A stretch of 64,000 bases of DNA from Dermacentor variabilis (Eukaryota > Arthropoda > Arachnida > Ixodida > Ixodidae). The notes beneath the pieces are model-generated. The model was not told the origin of the DNA and made no database searches. It saw nothing but the letters and a program-made list of their open reading frames with translations. The stretch lies in NCBI RefSeq assembly GCF_050947875.1, contig NC_134572.1:133417105-133481104 (forward strand). Direction: 5' to 3'. Position numbers and translations under genes: made by a program. This document shows, piece after piece, positions 11,391-22,379 of the stretch. The first letter of the stretch is position 1; each line of letters opens with the position of its first letter.

Positions 11391-13880
11391 AGATGGACCC
11401 CGCCAGGGGCCCCATCGCAACCACGCGGGCCACTCCCGTCACCGCTGACTCATCAGTGACAGAGACTCGCGCACTCAGAAATGGGCAGGAAAGCCTTCCT
11501 CGCAACATTGTTTGTCCATTGTATTTCTCGCTTGCCCCCGAGCTCCGCCGCATACATCCCGAGCGAGATCATCTCTCTGTAAACAAGCATAGTTGATTGC
11601 CAGCTTCGTGGAACATCTCTTCCCGTTCGGTCAATCGCCTAGGCCGAGGGTGCTCGCCGCTCGCGCACGCATCGGGCATCCGCGTGGCCGCCATCTCTCT
11701 TTCGACTCCATTGCTCTTTTCCATATCATTGATTTTCGATCTTAAGGCGGCGGTTGCAGCCGCACCGACTGCAATCTTCATCCCGGCGCGCGCCTCGCTT
11801 CCTCGTATACCCAGGGATCGCAGGCGCGCGTCCTCCCCCCCCTCCCCCACTTGCCCCCTTCCCCTCGAGCGATCCTCTTTTCCCCCCGCGTTCGTCCCTC
11901 CTTTTTCCCCTCCAGCATCACGCCGCAGACGCCATCGGCCGTGCCAGAGTCCCTCTCATTCGATTTTTCTCCTTCAAAACGGTTACAAATTGTTGAAATC
12001 GTTTCGCACTTTGTCCCCCTCTATCTTTTGTCTTCTTCGCGCGCTGATCCTTCTTTCTTCGCGTCGTTTCTCTGTCCCCCATCTCTCCTCTTCTTGCTCT
12101 GTCTCCGAGGGCTGCGTCAGGATACACGCAGTTAAATAACACAACGATTCTACTGCCTGCCCTGTCTTCGTGCTCGTCGGTTAATCTCTAAGCTCTCTCA
12201 CTTCCTCCTCACTCTCCTTCACTCAGTTGCTGCATCTCCTTTCTTCGTCTTCGCGTTTCTCGCCCTGCGCTCGCCGACTGCTGGGTAAGCGCGCGCACGT
12301 GTGTGTCGCTGTGCGTTATGTCATTCCTCTACAGACAAGCTCGCGTCTCCGCCGCTCCTACGCGCGCGACCGTCTTCCTCCCTTGCCTCGCCAGCTCACT
12401 CGGCATATACCCACCCTCCCCAGCAGATCCGCAAGTACCGCGCGTTGCCTCGTTGTCAGAGGTTCTTCCTTGTGGCCCATCAATCATGCGTCCACTGCGG
12501 CCGAGTATCGCGCGGCCAGAGTGTACTGCCGCATATATATATATATACGGGACCGCTGCTTGCGCATTGCCATTCTTGCCGCGCGGTTCTTTTCTTCCTT
12601 CCGCGCTGCAGCCACCGATGCCGCTTGATTCGGCCGCGCGCTCTCCACAGGCCACCGCGGGCGCTTTTTGCACGGCTACGCAGCCGCGGGCATTCCCGAC
12701 ACTGCGAGCAGCTTCCGATCAGGCTTCGCTCTTATTCAAGAGCAAGCAGTTTCCCCCGCACAACACAACCCTGCTTCTTTCTTTCTTTCTTCTTTTTCTC
12801 TTTCTGCAGCGGCTGCGCCCCCGTTTGCCGCTGTGCCGTTGTGCCACCGACCGATCTCACTCTCTCTCACCGCTCTCGGCATTCAGACCAATGATCGTCC
12901 GCTCTGCTGAACGTGCGTCGGCGCTGACAAAAAACTTCTGCCATTGGTTGTCGCCCCCTCACTTTTTTGTTTCCTTTCTTTTTACCCTTCGACTGGCCGC
13001 AGTTGCAGGACCGCAAGCAGTGCCACGGCTTGCGAACTGTACTGATCCCGCGCAGCTACGGTTCTCTGATGCAGCTGTACACAGCTCGATCTTCAAGTTC
13101 TCTTACGCTGCTTCTTTTGTTGCCTTCATAGTGTGTCTTGCGTCCTTCAAGGTTAGCTTGTCTAGACATTACGGCCTCTCTTTATAAACTTTCTCCTGTC
13201 CTCGTACTACTTTCATCTCTCACAAACTGTTTTGTCTCTTTCAGTGTTTGCTTATTTGCGGCTGCTTAGACTACATAGTCTTCCTCCATAGACTTTCCCG
13301 CTTTCTCAACGTAGCCAGTCCACATCCACTGTAGACTGCACGGACCTTCTCTCTTTGTGGTACTTTTATTTCTCTCGCAGTTGGTTTGCCTTCTTCAAGG
13401 TTTGCTTGTAAGTGTCTTTACTAGTCTACACTGACTTCTTTCTTTTTTTCTACAGACATTCTCCCGTCCGTTACAGGGCATAACTCACTTTCCTTTCGGT
13501 CATGCTCGCATATTCACTGTCAACCTTCGATCGCATACCACGTGTGTGCATACACGCGCTCTCCTTGCCGACAGCGTCCTCGAGGTCTCCTCCTCCCGGC
13601 TCTCGCCTTACTCTCCAAGCTCCGTTTTATCTCGCCTTGTCTTGTCTCGACTTCGCGCCTCGGTTGCCCGCTAATTTTTCTTCTCGTGACCGGAGGCGCC
13701 TCGAATTCGCTTTGTTCTCTTTTGCGGTGCACTGCAGGCGTGTCTCTGGCGGGACGCGCAATTTCTGTCCCGCACACCCCTTCTCCTTCTTCCGGTCTCC
13801 TCCTCTCCCTACTCATCTTCTCCTTTATCTCAATCTAGTTTCTCTCTTCTTTCATTCGCCCGCGACGAGAGAGGGGTGAT
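11390..13880 (+). other. GC-rich then strongly pyrimidine-biased block
   Basis: From about 11600 the plus strand becomes dominated by C and T for more than 2 kb. At least four sites look like strong plus-strand 3' splice sites (pyrimidine tract then AG): ending at 12809, near 13242, near 13379 and near 13456. Several long open frames (180, 197 and 294 codons) are rich in Ser, Leu, Arg, Phe and Pro, as CT-rich DNA dictates, and show no domain. A spliced non-coding transcript on the plus strand is one explanation; a polypyrimidine structural tract is another. Confidence 0.4.
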
Positions 13881-14877
13881 AAATGAGCTCGTCTTTGATT
13901 AATTCGAATGCAGCCTATCGCGCTTGAGTCTTTCGACATTTGCGCGTAGATGTCTGTAGGCAAATGCGTGTCCCCCTTCCTTTCCTGTCCCTCCCTACAG
14001 TTCTTTTTTTTAATCGGGGCATAGTTTCCTTGGCAGCGTATCTCTGCGCGTATCGTGATGCTAACGCTGGGCTTTTTCTTCTTTGTGTTTTCGACCAATC
14101 TGACACGCCGTCGTGATGAAGCGTTCCAAACCGCTCACTCTCATCTGCGGCTCGTTGGAGTAACGAAGCGGTAGAAGCGACGCTGATAAGTCCCGATGAC
14201 TTCACCCTCCCAGCGCTGCTCGATGCGTCTGAAGTAAGCATAAATACTGCGGTTTCATTTTATGTATGCATAAAAAAGACGAGACATACAAATAAGAACT
14301 GTTAATATACAATTAGCTGGCGACTTTTCGTCGTCCAGTGTACCGGGAGGTCAGTGCAGTTTTACTCTAACCACTAGAAACACTGAACTAAACGATCGCA
14401 AAGTTAATACCGCAATTTCAGCCTGGTACTGCTGGTACTCGCGTGTGCTTACACTGCTTTACACTGTAAGCACACTCTGCTTTTTACACTGCTTTATAGT
14501 GTAGAAGATTTGAATATTAGGGTAGCGACACAATCGACATTTGAAAACGTGTTTAACGCGAGCCTGCATAAAACCACGAAAGCAGGCACGGTTCTGTTGG
14601 TTTACTTATATCACTGCTTTCGCATAGGCGTCGACATTGCGTCACTGTGTTTCGGCGCCAGGGCAGTGAACTTCAATGTGGCTTTTAAAGGCATTTCCCT
14701 TTTAAGCCTTTGTCAGGTCATCTCACACAATTTCCTACTCAATAGATAGGTGGTCTTCAACCTGAAATAGCAAGTTAGGCTACACGGTACTCGTAAAGTT
14801 CAACCTGCAGAATCCAACCTGGGTTATTCTGCAATTCACTCCAGGAGTGCATAAAGAAATACGCAGATTAAATCTCG
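13880..14877. other. No recognised feature
   Basis: AT-leaning intergenic DNA. A short duplicated phrase (ACACTGCTTTA with CTGTAAGCACAC) occurs near 14450-14500. Confidence 0.4.
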
Positions 14878-15010
14878 ACGAGGGAGGAGGAGGGAAAGAG
14901 ATAAGTAGAAGGCAGGGAGGTTAACCAGAATAACGTCCGGTTGGCTACCCTACACCGGGGGAATGGGAAAGGGGAAAAACAAAGATAACAGGGAGAGAGA
15001 GGAGGGAAGG
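14878..15010 (-). mobile_element. 3' tail of the I-like retrotransposon, copy 6
   Basis: GAGGAGGAGGG tail, GGCAGGGAGGTTAACCAG, then CCGGTTGGCTACCCTACACCGGGG and GGGAAAGGGG. This is the same order as copies 1, 4 and 7. The upstream extent is unclear beyond about 15010. Confidence 0.7.
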
Positions 15011-16144
15011 AGCGGCCGAAGCTGCTGTATAGGCACTATACAGTGTTAAGGATTGACGCAGCAGTGCGAACAGCGAAGGCGCTTTCTCAAACGTGAGCCT
15101 TGCTTGAAACAACATAAGTGAACTCACTTCGGCTCCTGGAGCGGGAAAGGCACTGCGTCCTCTCCGCCCTTCTTGTCGGGCTCGTCTGAGCGCAAGTCCA
15201 TTAATCCGCACGATTCACGGCCCGCAGCTATTTATCAAACACAGCACCGTGGTCTCGCACTGATGGTGCGGTACGAAAAAAAGAAACACGCAGACAGCCC
15301 AAATCGAGGCTGGGCGCGTCAGGTGTATGCAGCGGTTCACGCAGAAAACAAAATATATAAATCAACGAGCACTTACCTCTCAAGCAGGGAGGTAGCACCC
15401 TTTTTCTCAGTGCACAGGCCGTGTACTATGTCGGACGCTCACGCCTCTTTATTTCATCGGTGCCATGGTTGTTAGCACGCTTCGGCCGAGTCCGAAGGCC
15501 TCAAGATTGCGCTGTTTCCAGCGAGCTTGGCCTGAGGCAACATTACTGTTTTTGTTTTTTTCCTTGCTGAAGGTGAAAGGGTAGGAACTTCGTTGCTTCC
15601 GGCTCCCATACACACTGTGAGGAGGCATACAGCAGGGCAATAAAATTATTTTTGTGGTGTTCCGAGGACGAGAGAGAGAAGGAGAAAAATAAAGGAGGCG
15701 AAGAAAATTTAGAGAAGCCATGGAAACGCAGCGCTGTTCGGAGTACTCGTCATTAGCTGGGATACCGAGTTGCACATAAACGAAAATACTGATGCCAGAC
15801 GTAGAAGTAGAATAAGTATAAACTCAGCTTAAAGCAGCCGTCGAGAATCTACTCGCGTATAACATATTCAAATTTTTCCTCCATCGCAGTCTTCTTGTGC
15901 CTTATGTAGTGTAGAAGGTGCAAGCAACAACGTCGGAACATTTCTTTCTCGGTCTCCCATTTTCGCTTAAAATCTTTCTCTTCGCACCAGACATGCAGCT
16001 CCTTACGGGGAGAGAAAGTGGGTGATTCTCCCTCCAAGCCAACAGCGATGTAGCTGGGTCGGCGAATGCACTATAAATGCTGCGACGAGGCTAAAACGAA
16101 GCAGGTCGGGTGCGTTAAAGGGTACGAAGGGAAGCGCGGACGCC
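15011..16144. other. No recognised feature
   Basis: Mixed-composition DNA with short open frames only. Confidence 0.4.
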
Positions 16145-16162
16145 GGGGGGGGGGGGGGGGGG
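16145..16162. repeat. G18 homopolymer
   Basis: An uninterrupted run of 18 G; one of nine G or C runs of 12 or more in the window. Confidence 0.9.
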
Positions 16163-16504
16163 CAAGAAAAAGAGAAAGAAACCTCAGCATGATGAATTAC
16201 GTCGGTAGCCGAACGCTGGAAAATGGTGTGCCGCAACGGAAGGCTTAATGGACGCTCCCCGGTGGCGAGCTACATAAAGGTGAGCATTGTTGAGGCGCGT
16301 ACTCGAGGGCAGGGCAGACAGTGAGCGAACAGGAGCAAAGATGCGAAGCTCCATCTATAATAACGGCCCCGGACGGCGCAATGGGGCCGTGGAGTTTTTT
16401 GAACGTATAGCCACCTGCACGAAACAAGGCAAATTGTGTAATTGAGTTTAACGCACGGCTTGCATATACATGGTGTTTGCTTGTCGCATGCCGCTCGAGC
16501 GCCA

Positions 16505-16526
16505 CCCCCCCCCCCCCCCCCCCCCC
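16505..16526. repeat. C22 homopolymer
   Basis: An uninterrupted run of 22 C, the longest G/C run in the window. Confidence 0.9.
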
Positions 16527-16529
16527 GAC

Positions 16530-17930
16530 GACGTCCCATGGTAACACGGGCCGTTAGCGCTCATGTGTCAGTGAACGAGTAAATTCCTTTGCGATATGTG
16601 CGCATGTACTTTTCAGGTATTGTAGCATTGCCGCTTCTTCGAGAAATGTGGAAACCGGATTTCAGTAACTTTCGCACTGATTTCTAAATCTGTACGCAAA
16701 TGACGCTCGCTTCAGGATGACGAACGAAATTAAACGCATCTCGCCGCTGGCTATACAAACCGGAAGGTTTACTATACATGGAAACGTGTCTGTATATGCA
16801 AACCATAAAGAAAGCAAACGTGCTCTTTTAAAATTTATACACCAATTTCCATGTAGGAAGTCAATCGGTTAGCTATGCTTCAGTGCAAGCTTCACGAAAG
16901 AAAAAACAACCTTTCAGTTATTAGTAAATAACGCGTCTTGCCTTATCTGGTTCTTTACGCTGAGCTTAGCATTTCATGCTGCCTAATCCGTGACAACCAC
17001 TTCAGCTAGTCGCGTTTTTGCTTTAGAAAGCCCGCGAAGAAAACGCAGTGTGATTAATTTCTGAGACAGTATTGGTCTGTATTGGTCATACAACAGCCAT
17101 CACCAGTTTATATGAATGGATACTACATTGGTCACAGCGGTTGAACGCCACAGCGAAAGAGCATTGCGATATTGCATCTCAACATAAGCGCGGTCACGTA
17201 TCTGCCGCTCGTGGGCTAACTCCACAAGACACCGGTGTGCTTCAGTGAAGTAGTATTCACGCAAATAATCCCACCTCAGGCAGACAAAAATACCCTCCGC
17301 TGTAAACTTTCGCACTAGGGAGAGAGAGAGAGAGAGAGACTCACAAACATAAAGAACGCGGGAGTGTCAGAGTTCAACTAGACCAAACAATTTACTCGTG
17401 TATACAATTGTAATCATAAAAAAAGGAGAACGTACTGAAAGTTAAGCCCGTGTCGGCGTTCATAAATTAGGAAACGATACGCATAAGTGCACACGGGGAC
17501 CACCCCGACTTCGCTAAGAAAAACTTCAGCTGAATATTTTATTCTAAGTTGAGTTTTGTCTGCTCAACGCCGTCGGAGTGGCTGAGCCGTCGGCCACAAA
17601 TTGTCGACCACGGGCGAACATTTAGGGGGATCCCGTGTCCTTCGTAAAGCTGAATAAGCGGATTCGACAGCATCCACTTATTCACATAAGTATAATTTTT
17701 TTTTCAGCAACGTGAACACCTATCAACGCAAGCAAAAGTACGGCAGTGCAGCGACCCTCATCGAGCACTTTATTTATCACGAATTTGCATTCTACGTGGT
17801 TTAGTTGATTAGCGTCGGCACTGGATTAAACTTCAGAACAAAAGGGCACTTCGAAATTTTGTTGGGTTGTGAGGACCAGGGATAGAGCAAGATAGAAATA
17901 GATTCTGGAACGTTACCTCCTTCTTTTTTT
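16530..17930. other. AT-rich DNA with one protein-like minus-strand frame
   Basis: The minus-strand frame at 17100-17315 (71 codons) begins just beside a (GA)n run at 17320-17339. Its composition is more protein-like than most (LREYYFTEAHRCLVELAHER), but I recognise no family. It may be a repeat-derived fragment. Nothing else is supported. Confidence 0.3.
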
Positions 17931-17937
17931 TTTTTTT

Positions 17938-18174
17938 TTACTGGACAATGGAATAATAGCGTAAGTTTGCATACACTTCTGCAACTTCTACATCCAGCTT
18001 GTACATACAGTATACTACACGGCTAACCTCGTACCCCCGTACTTGAAGCAAGTCACCGCACCTGGCCCGCAAACACCTTCCATCCTCACAGCTGGTGGCT
18101 CGAACTAGCTTCGAATCGAGCAAGCACCGGTGCCGATCTTTTGGGCAGAGACACTTTCCAGCGCCTCTCACCAT
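17938..18174 (-). CDS. Candidate small cysteine-rich ORF running into an A-tract
   Basis: From an ATG at 18174-18172 a 78-codon frame encodes a basic, cysteine-rich peptide with Cys in the order GKCLC, RHRC, TSCEDGRCLRARC and VYC (seven in all). It ends in a TAA that is itself the start of a run of about 17 A on the minus strand (T-run 17923-17939 on the plus strand). I recognise no family. No signal peptide precedes the cysteines in this frame, so it would need an upstream exon to be secreted. The A-tract directly at the stop suggests a retrocopy or chance, rather than a normal gene with a 3' UTR. Confidence 0.2.
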   Translation of the reverse strand: MVRGAGKCLCPKDRHRCLLDSKLVRATSCEDGRCLRARCGDLLQVRGYEVSRVVYCMYKLDVEVAEVYANLRYYSIVQ

Positions 18175-19976
18175 GAAAAATGGCCGGCAGTGGGACGGAG
18201 AAAAGCGAGCCAGCAAGGCACAAAGTATGCGGCAAAAAGTGCGAAAGAAAACAAGTGTTCGAGCACTTCAGCTTTCTTTCTTTCTTCTTTCCTCCCCCCC
18301 TCAAGGCTTGAGTTAGAAGGTGATAAATGAAAGCCGCTGATGGCACGAATTAATGAACTGGGTTTCGTCGAACAGGTGGAACGCACGGAGCTCTCATGTG
18401 AGACGAGAGGCGACAGAAACGGAGAAAGAGGGAGAGAGAGAGAGAAATTCGCGCGAGATCGCGCCACTGACTAACCACGGAGGAAAGCCGCAAAGGTGCG
18501 CGCTTCAAGTGCTTATTCGACAGGGGGGCTCCGACCTACGGCTGCCACCCGGTCTTTCCTTTTTTTTCCCCAGTTTCCCTGTATCTGCTTTCTTTTTCTT
18601 TTTTGGCAACGCAGGCCTATTTTGTTTCGCTGCCCCCGTCGTCAATGGCCCGGAAACGATAATGATAGTTCGGAGCTGAACGCTTCTGCGGCGACTCGAA
18701 GTTTGTTTCAGAAGATGCATTAGCACTTACTCGAGCTTCTCGTCTATGGCGACTGAGACGCGGCTCAGTTGGAGTTATTCCCATGCATAGAAAAGAGCGC
18801 GATTGCTTTCTGGCGCGAGTGAGCGTACAGTTTTTCGGCGAAATCTCTGCAAGGCTTTTGCGACAGACGCACACTTCGCCGGTGTCAAAGTATCCTTGCC
18901 TCGCAATGTATAGGACTGTCGTTAACCTGACGTTGACATTTGTTACGTGGTGGAAGCTCTAAGCTTATCTCAATCACTCATGCATTAGTTCAGTCTGTCT
19001 GTCTGTCTGTCTCTGTCCTAGCCCTAGTTCATCGGCACGTAACCATCAAAAGTAAAATTAAGACTTTATCCAAGTCCGAATACGATAACATGATAATAGA
19101 TAACATGTTAATAAATACTAAAGCATTACAAGGCGCACTAGCTCAGCGACAACTTTAACTTTCAATTCCGTTCGCCGTGTTATTCTGTACTGACTGCTTT
19201 CGCAGCCGGACTATACGCTTATACAAAACGTGATCCTTACACGTCATCACAATAAATATCCCATGTATGCGTATGTAAAACGATTAACGATGTAAGGGGC
19301 CAATTTCGCTCGTCGCGAAACACGATCGATCTGTCATTTAAAGGGGAGGAAACTGAAGGCGTCGGTGGTTGTCATTGATTCTGTGTGGTATTTGAAAGTA
19401 TATCGCGAAGCTTCATGTGCCATTACTTTGTAGAGCGATTAGTAATCTGTAATGTTCGGTCGCAGCACTCTAAGCTGCACCGAATTGACCGCTTATTTAC
19501 GTGCGCCCTAATTGCTATAGTGTACTGTCCTAAAGAAGAGCGCAAGTGCTCACATTGTGGCACGTATAGAGAAGATGTGGGAGGCAATGTACACTTAGAT
19601 GGACTATTTAGAGGAAGACGGCGCAACTGCAGCGGACGTGGCTTAGAGATGTGCATGTATATATAGTTGGCGTGCATGAAGAATGTGCCGAGTAAACTTT
19701 ATTAGCTTATTGGTTTCAAGGTGACAATGTCATCGACCGATTACGAAGTTGTTTGTACGGGCTCCCCTAAGAAGAAGAAAAAAAAACGCGCTCGTGATTT
19801 AGACTGAATGAGCGTTCTAAGCGAATGAAGCCAATTATCTGCGTCCAGTTAACTCATATTATATAACTGTAAAAGTATTCTACACCTTATACTATTTTGT
19901 TTTGCTTTAAGCTAATTTGTTTGGGAAGCTTCTTAAGGCTTGCTCAAGATTTCCATTAAGATTAAATTGAAAAAAA

Positions 19977-20007
<31 letters not shown>

Positions 20008-20650
20008 CGTCAGTGGGAGGGAGCGAATCCTATAGAAAATACGAGGTCCTGCTTTCATCGGTGCAACGCCTTATGTCATTGAACTGTGCGAAATAGCATG
20101 CGTGCTCATAACTTCAAGCTGGCGGCGGAGCTCCGAATGTAAACGTGAACATAAAGTGAGAATTGCATTTCAGGCTAGACAGAATTTATAGGCGATGTAA
20201 AAGACGAGCATGGTTTCCATTTAAAATACACGGAATACAACAACTTTACAGCATAATGCGAAAGAAACCCGGTACACTGTCGCAACATACGCTTACGGTA
20301 TCCCTTCGCTGTATCTCATAACCGTTTCTGTGAACCCTACCTACGCATAGGCGGTGCCTCCGAGCACACATTTTTGAGAGGCACCTGAAGCTCTAGCCAT
20401 AGAGCGCGGTTTCCGACCCATTCTAGTCGCGCAAACTAATGGAGTTGTTATAATAGAATATTATCGTGGAAGGCGTGTATATGCCATGAATTTTTTAATT
20501 CAACCGACAACCCCACGATGTACGTTTCCGCACGAATTGACGACCGTAGGCGCGACCACGCTACACTCTTCGAAGACACTCCAAAAATGGATTCCTAAAG
20601 GTTTGCCGGTTAACCGCCACTGTGCTTCCACTCATCCGTAATCCCGTAAC
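18175..20650. other. No recognised gene
   Basis: Purine- and pyrimidine-rich patches near 18270-18600 and AT-rich DNA after 18900. It contains a (GAAA)n microsatellite at about 19968-20007. Open frames here are short and unrecognised. Confidence 0.4.
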
Positions 20651-20713
20651 CCTCAAATGAAGGAAAATTTCTCAACGCCGGATGCGCGTCCAGTAACTCG
20701 AAGATTAATATCG

Positions 20714-20717
<4 letters not shown>

Positions 20718-20780
<63 letters not shown>
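20718..20780. repeat. (TC)n microsatellite
   Basis: About 63 bp of pure CT dinucleotide. No GGTTAACC block lies beside it, so unlike the retroelement tails it looks free-standing. Confidence 0.9.
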
Positions 20781-20784
<4 letters not shown>

Positions 20785-20789
20785 CGGGT

Positions 20790-21300
20790 GCATGTTCGAT
20801 AGCATCGCCTCGACTTTCGTTCGTTCGTTCTTCCCCAGGCGCGAGAAACAAGCTCGGCCTCAGCCCAAAAGAGTCCGGCGCAACAACCGCGGCTGCCGCC
20901 GTTTCTGGGAAGCGGGCGCATATCCACCGACGCGAGGCGCGGCAGTCACGGCGTGATCACCCCGCGGCGATGGCAGCGCGGCGACCATCACGCAGCGGGG
21001 TCCTCTGTGCGCGCGCGGGCCCAGGCGGCCGCGACAACGCCGCAGGAATGCGCCGGGCCGCCTCGAGCCTAGTAAAGCCGCGAGCCCAGAAGAGGACAGC
21101 GCCGCTCGGAGGAGCGCGCGCACCCGGCAGCTACCGCGGAATCCGCGGCCTGCGATCCATCATACACGGCGGCGGCGAAGGACTCGCTTCCCGCAAGGAA
21201 AAAGAAAAAGAAAGCCGAGTGACCGGCCGCATCTCGGCGGAGTCGTCGCGCTGACTACGGCCGAGCTTTGCTCGCGGTCTGCCTGCAGGCATCCAGGTGA
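20790..21300. other. GC/CpG-rich island
   Basis: A very CpG-rich stretch of about 500 bp beside the CT microsatellite. Frames are open on both strands and none is recognisable. It may be regulatory by analogy with the other islands. Confidence 0.4.
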
Positions 21301-21789
21301 AGGATCTTTTCACTAGAGCTGGCGCACACGTGAAGCGGGCGCGAGAGGTGTTGCGTCCACTGCGTTTCCCATACAAAAATTGCGTGAAGGAAATCTGGCA
21401 CTATAGTTGATCCACCCGAGCAGTAAGTGCGGCTTCCTGTCCAGCCGGTATGGGAATGGTTAGAGAGAAGAAAGGGAGGGGGGGGTACCCCATGGACTTG
21501 CCTAAACTTCGCCCTTTTGGCTTTCAAGCAATTTTGTGTATCTGCAAATCGACCATTTTAAACAAAATATTACGTTACAGATGTAGCGATCCGAAACGAT
21601 TACTCGTATGCGCGCAAGCTTGTTCCCTTCTTTGGTTTCTTAAAAAGATATTTATAAAAACAAGGACAAAGCGTAATCAATAACGCCTGACAAGAACGTC
21701 TGAAGCCACAAGCACGAAGATACAACAAATCCAAGTGCTACGCCCATCGTTCCCGCGGTAGCCAGACGAACGCAACACCACATTTCTCT

Positions 21790-21860
21790 GTCTTGTTAAC
21801 GCGATAGCGTTAAGGGCCCTGTGTCGCAGAAAATCCAATGTCGGCCGTCGCTTCGGCAAA
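21790..21860. repeat. Possible fragment of a dispersed tick-type repeat
   Basis: GCGATAGCGTTAAGGGCCC followed by TGTGTCGCAGAAAATCC resembles a phrase I associate with a repeat found widely in tick genomes. The family and ends are not known to me. A search against a tick repeat library would settle it. Confidence 0.35.
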
Positions 21861-22228
21861 CAGATTTTCGAATGACCCGTACCCTGGTCCTCCATGTGGC
21901 GCAAGGAAGCTACTGAAGTAAGTGAATTTCTCAAACTAAAATACGTAGAAAAATCGTAAAGTACGGCTTACACACAGCCTACAGACATTATAGCGTCGGA
22001 TCTTAATTTGACTATACGAGAAAACATGATTTTGTTTCGTGAAAACTCAAAGAAACCCCTTTTCCATCGTTTCTACTATGCATAGACCGGCCACGGTGCG
22101 TGAGTATCTCGGGGGCCACGGAGCGGCGCGTCGGATCCTTGCAATACCTCCAGATGGCGCTTGCCTACGCGGCATCGCGGCCCACGCAAGCTGCCGCGTT
22201 TCTACTGGAAAGCCCACCTTCAGTGTAA

Positions 22229-22373
22229 AATAATTTACATCCTTAAGTGAAAATGGCTGTAAATGTGTCTATAACGGACACCCTTAGGGGGTCCGTTATA
22301 TAGATCACACCCTAAGGGTGTGAGTTATAGACGCATTTACACCCTCTTTCACTTTTAAGGGTGTAAATTATTT
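22229..22373. mobile_element. Palindromic MITE, ACACCCTTA family, copy A
   Basis: The two ends, AATAATTTACATCCTTAAG and CTTTTAAGGGTGTAAATTATT, are inverted repeats. Inside are further inverted pairs: CGGACACCCTTAGGGGGTCCG and ATCACACCCTAAGGGTGTGA. The whole element is a hairpin built of smaller hairpins. It carries no coding capacity and matches the layout of the copy at 55602-55752. Confidence 0.8.
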
Positions 22374-22379
22374 GACAGT

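Noticed and set aside
12303..13187. 294-codon frame in the pyrimidine-rich block
   Set aside because: Ser/Leu/Phe/Arg-rich translation dictated by CT-rich DNA; no start context or domain support.
18730..18760. GAAGCTCG seed on the minus strand resembling mir-993
   Set aside because: Only the first eight or so bases agree; the rest of the mature sequence and a hairpin are absent.
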